Source: Dehalococcoidia bacterium
GTDB lineage: Bacteria > Chloroflexota > Dehalococcoidia > Tepidiformales > Tepidiformaceae
Direction of reading: 5' to 3'
DNA: 15,196 bases
Assembly: GCA_023228745.1 (NCBI GenBank)
Contig: JALOAP010000026.1
Span: 1 to 15,196, forward strand
Shown here: in pieces, positions 13,626 through 15,196 of the stretch
Numbering within the stretch: the stretch's first letter is position 1
Layout: each line of letters opens with the position of its first letter
Notes under the pieces: model-generated
What the model saw: the letters and a program-made list of their open reading frames with translations, nothing else
What the model was told of the DNA's origin: nothing
Database searches by the model: none
Translations under genes and position numbers: made by a program

Positions 13626-13640
13626 GCCTGCCAGCTCCCG

Positions 13641-14582
13641 CTAGGATCCGAGGTCTTCGAGCGACTTCCCGGCGTCGGGGGTAAAGAGCGGCTCGCCGTA
13701 CTCCGCCTTCTTAAAGTCGCCGATGAGCGCCTGCGTCTCCGGGGCAACGAGGAACGCAATCCACGCGCGTGCCTGTTCCACCTTCACAGCGGAATGCTTC
13801 TCGGGGTTCACCAGGTAGACGGAGTAAACGTTGAGGAGCGTCTTTTCGCCTTCGAACAGCACCTCGAGGTCGAAGCCGTCGCGAAGCGCGAGGAAGGTTC
13901 CCCGGTCTGTGAGCGTGTATGCCTGGCGCTGGTTCGCGACGTTCAGGGTCGCCCCCATGCCCTGGCCGGTCTCTTCGCGGGCGTTCACGGTGGCAGGGTC
14001 GATATCCGCTGCCTTCCAGAGCTCGAGCTCCTTCTTGTGGGTGCCAGAGTCGTCGCCGCGGGAGATGAACCCTCCGGCCTCGGCCAGTGCCTGCATGGTG
14101 GTGGCCAGGTCCTTTTCGCCGCGAATCCCGGCGGGGTCAGCGGACGGGCCGACGATGACGAAGTCGTTGTGCATCACGAGCTGTCCTTCAACCAGGTCGC
14201 CATTGTCAACGTATTTCTTCTCACTCGCCGGGGCATGGACCAACACGGCGTCTGCGTCGCCTTTCGCCCCCATTTCGAGGGAGGCGCCGGTCCCAACCGC
14301 GATGACCTTGACGTTCACGCCGGTCTGGTCCTTGAACATCGGCACCAGCACGTCGAGCAGGCCGCTATCCTGCGTGCTCGTCGTGGTCGCCAGGATCATC
14401 TCGCCGCCGATTTGCGCGGGTCGTGTCTCGCTCGCGGCGTCGGTGGCCGTGGTGGCCACAGCAGGCGGGGTGTTGGACGCGGAGGCGGCTGCTCCGCCGG
14501 AATCGTCATCATCGCCACAGGCGGCGAAGAAAAGGACGCCGAAGGCGATCAGTGTGAGGAGTGCGAGGGTTTTCGCGCGCAT
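13641..14582 (-). CDS. tupA: Tungstate-binding lipoprotein
   Basis: The protein is 313 aa. A signal peptide ends in the lipobox FFAAC, followed by a DDDDSGG-rich spacer, so it is anchored outside the membrane. The mature domain begins ILATTTSTQDSGLLDVLVP, the TupA anion-binding signature. VNVKVIAVGTGASLEMGAKGDADAVLVHAPASEKKYVDNGD and SRGDDSGTHKKELELW are further TupA/PstS-like binding segments. The family binds tungstate, in some cases molybdate, with high affinity; selectivity cannot be read from the sequence. ATG 14582 has GGGAG about 7 nt upstream. It is the first gene of tupABC. Tungsten use would imply tungsto-enzymes elsewhere, for example aldehyde or formate oxidoreductases, none of which is in the window. 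Confidence 0.93.
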   Translation of the reverse strand: MRAKTLALLTLIAFGVLFFAACGDDDDSGGAAASASNTPPAVATTATDAASETRPAQIGGEMILATTTSTQDSGLLDVLVPMFKDQTGVNVKVIAVGTGASLEMGAKGDADAVLVHAPASEKKYVDNGDLVEGQLVMHNDFVIVGPSADPAGIRGEKDLATTMQALAEAGGFISRGDDSGTHKKELELWKAADIDPATVNAREETGQGMGATLNVANQRQAYTLTDRGTFLALRDGFDLEVLFEGEKTLLNVYSVYLVNPEKHSAVKVEQARAWIAFLVAPETQALIGDFKKAEYGEPLFTPDAGKSLEDLGS

Positions 14583-14611
14583 CTGGTCTCTCCCAAGCGG
14601 TATGCCGGGGG

Positions 14612-14640
14612 AGCATAGTGGCCGTCCCGGCGATGTGCCA
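14612..14640 (-). promoter_or_regulatory. Putative promoter of tupABC
   Basis: On the minus strand, TGGCAC (14635-14640), 17 nt, TATGCT (14612-14617). Transcription would begin near 14605, giving a leader of about 20-25 nt with the Shine-Dalgarno of tupA. No clear metal-oxyanion regulator site was recognised. Confidence 0.4.
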
Positions 14641-14681
14641 GCGGAGACCGAACGGAAGGCGGGTTCTCGAGCCGAGGGCGT

Positions 14682-15196
14682 TTACACGAGGCCCGCAGTG
14701 CGGGCGTCGTCAAGGAAGCGCTGGATTCCGATGTCGGTCAGAGGATGCTTGAGCATCTGCGGGAGGAGTGAGGGCGGGATGGTGGCGACGTGGGCGCCGG
14801 CGAGTGCGGATTCGACCACGTGTTGCGGATGGCGAAGGCTGGCGGCGAGGACTCGCGCACCGAAGCCGTGGGTCTCGACGATGGAGACGCACTGCCGAAT
14901 GAGCTCCATGCCGTCGCTGCTAACGTCGTCGAGGCGGCCAACGAAGGGGCTGAGGTAGGCAGCGCCAGCGAGCGCGGCGAGCAGAGCCTGGTTGGCATTG
15001 AAGATGAGCGTCACGTTGATGCGGATGCCTTCGCGGCTGCAGCGATAGATCGCTTCGAGGCCCGCTTCGTCGATCGGGATTTTCACGACGACGTTCGGGT
15101 GCCACGAGGCCAGTTCGCGCGCCTCGGCGACGAGTTCGTCGGCGGTGCGCGTCACGCACTCGGCGGAGATGGGGCCGTCGATGACGTCGGCGATTT
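14682..15196 (-). CDS. Transaldolase / fructose-6-phosphate aldolase family, C-terminal part
   Basis: About 171 residues are visible; the N-terminus lies outside the window. The reading enters with IADVIDGPISAE, the beta-strand and SAE motif of the FSA/TalC subfamily. VVVKIP holds the Schiff-base lysine, INVTLIFNANQALLAALAGA follows, then YLSPFVGRLDD and VLAASLRHPQHV, ending in a helical tail. These are TIM-barrel features of small (about 215 aa) transaldolases, which move a dihydroxyacetone unit in the pentose phosphate pathway or cleave fructose 6-phosphate. The two activities cannot be told apart here. It ends 99 nt before the tupA start on the same strand. It shows no obvious link to tungstate transport. 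Confidence 0.93.
   Translation of the reverse strand, partial: IADVIDGPISAECVTRTADELVAEARELASWHPNVVVKIPIDEAGLEAIYRCSREGIRINVTLIFNANQALLAALAGAAYLSPFVGRLDDVSSDGMELIRQCVSIVETHGFGARVLAASLRHPQHVVESALAGAHVATIPPSLLPQMLKHPLTDIGIQRFLDDARTAGLV

Noticed and set aside
13794..14958. Plus-strand ORFs of 274 and 375 codons opposite tupA and the transaldolase
   Set aside because: They are antisense to well-supported genes and show no family features.
1..15196. CRISPR arrays, insertion sequences or transposase genes
   Set aside because: No regularly spaced repeats, terminal inverted repeats or transposase-like ORFs were seen. The window looks like ordinary chromosomal sequence.

Overview
The window is about two-thirds G+C and densely packed with short intergenic gaps. 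The gene families suggest a Gram-positive-type (monoderm) or Chloroflexota-like bacterium. Evidence for this is a MurT-type lipid II amidation subunit, several lipoproteins with an LAGC/IAC/AAC lipobox, a TupABC tungstate importer, a LutAB lactate-oxidation pair and a dienelactone hydrolase with an MCYEFD start. A deep-branching Chloroflexota (Dehalococcoidia- or Thermomicrobia-like) is my best guess, made from memory of gene styles. An actinobacterium is not excluded.

Layout. 1-301 (-): N-terminal end of a short-chain dehydrogenase, divergent from 448-1419 (+), a beta-propeller-like lipoprotein, which is followed by murT at 1469-2869 (+). A small helical protein at 2880-3236 (-) converges on murT. 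A dienelactone hydrolase lies at 3341-4105 (+). From 4106 to 4868 there is no conventional gene. This gap holds a perfect 10-bp inverted repeat at 4152-4180 and then a unit with its own promoter (TTGACT/TAAGGT), several strong hairpins, a possible 16-codon ORF and a good intrinsic terminator at 4610-4640. I read that unit as a structured non-coding RNA of about 350 nt that I cannot assign to a known class. Next come a possible 28-codon leader ORF and a PRC-barrel-like protein (4952-5296, +).

5303-7418 (-) is a compact operon reading NUDIX hydrolase, alpha/beta hydrolase, DsbA-like lipoprotein. A single-domain rhodanese (7515-7868, -) with its own terminator lies upstream of it. On the plus strand follow a SAM methyltransferase (7980-8819), lutA and a lutB that appears fused to a shortened LutC/LUD domain (8866-11345), and an MBL-fold protein (11386-12012) that seems to lack the metal ligands. 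The last 3 kb (-) carry tupA-tupB-tupC, preceded by the C-terminal part of a transaldolase/fructose-6-phosphate aldolase that runs off the window.

How the parts relate. lutA-lutB should form an iron-sulfur lactate oxidation complex. tupABC should import tungstate (or molybdate) for oxidoreductases encoded elsewhere. MurT needs a GatD partner that is not seen here. Several plus-strand genes have no Shine-Dalgarno but carry a -10-like hexamer 6-8 nt before the start codon, which suggests frequent leaderless transcripts. The least explained element is the RNA-like unit at 4256-4648.
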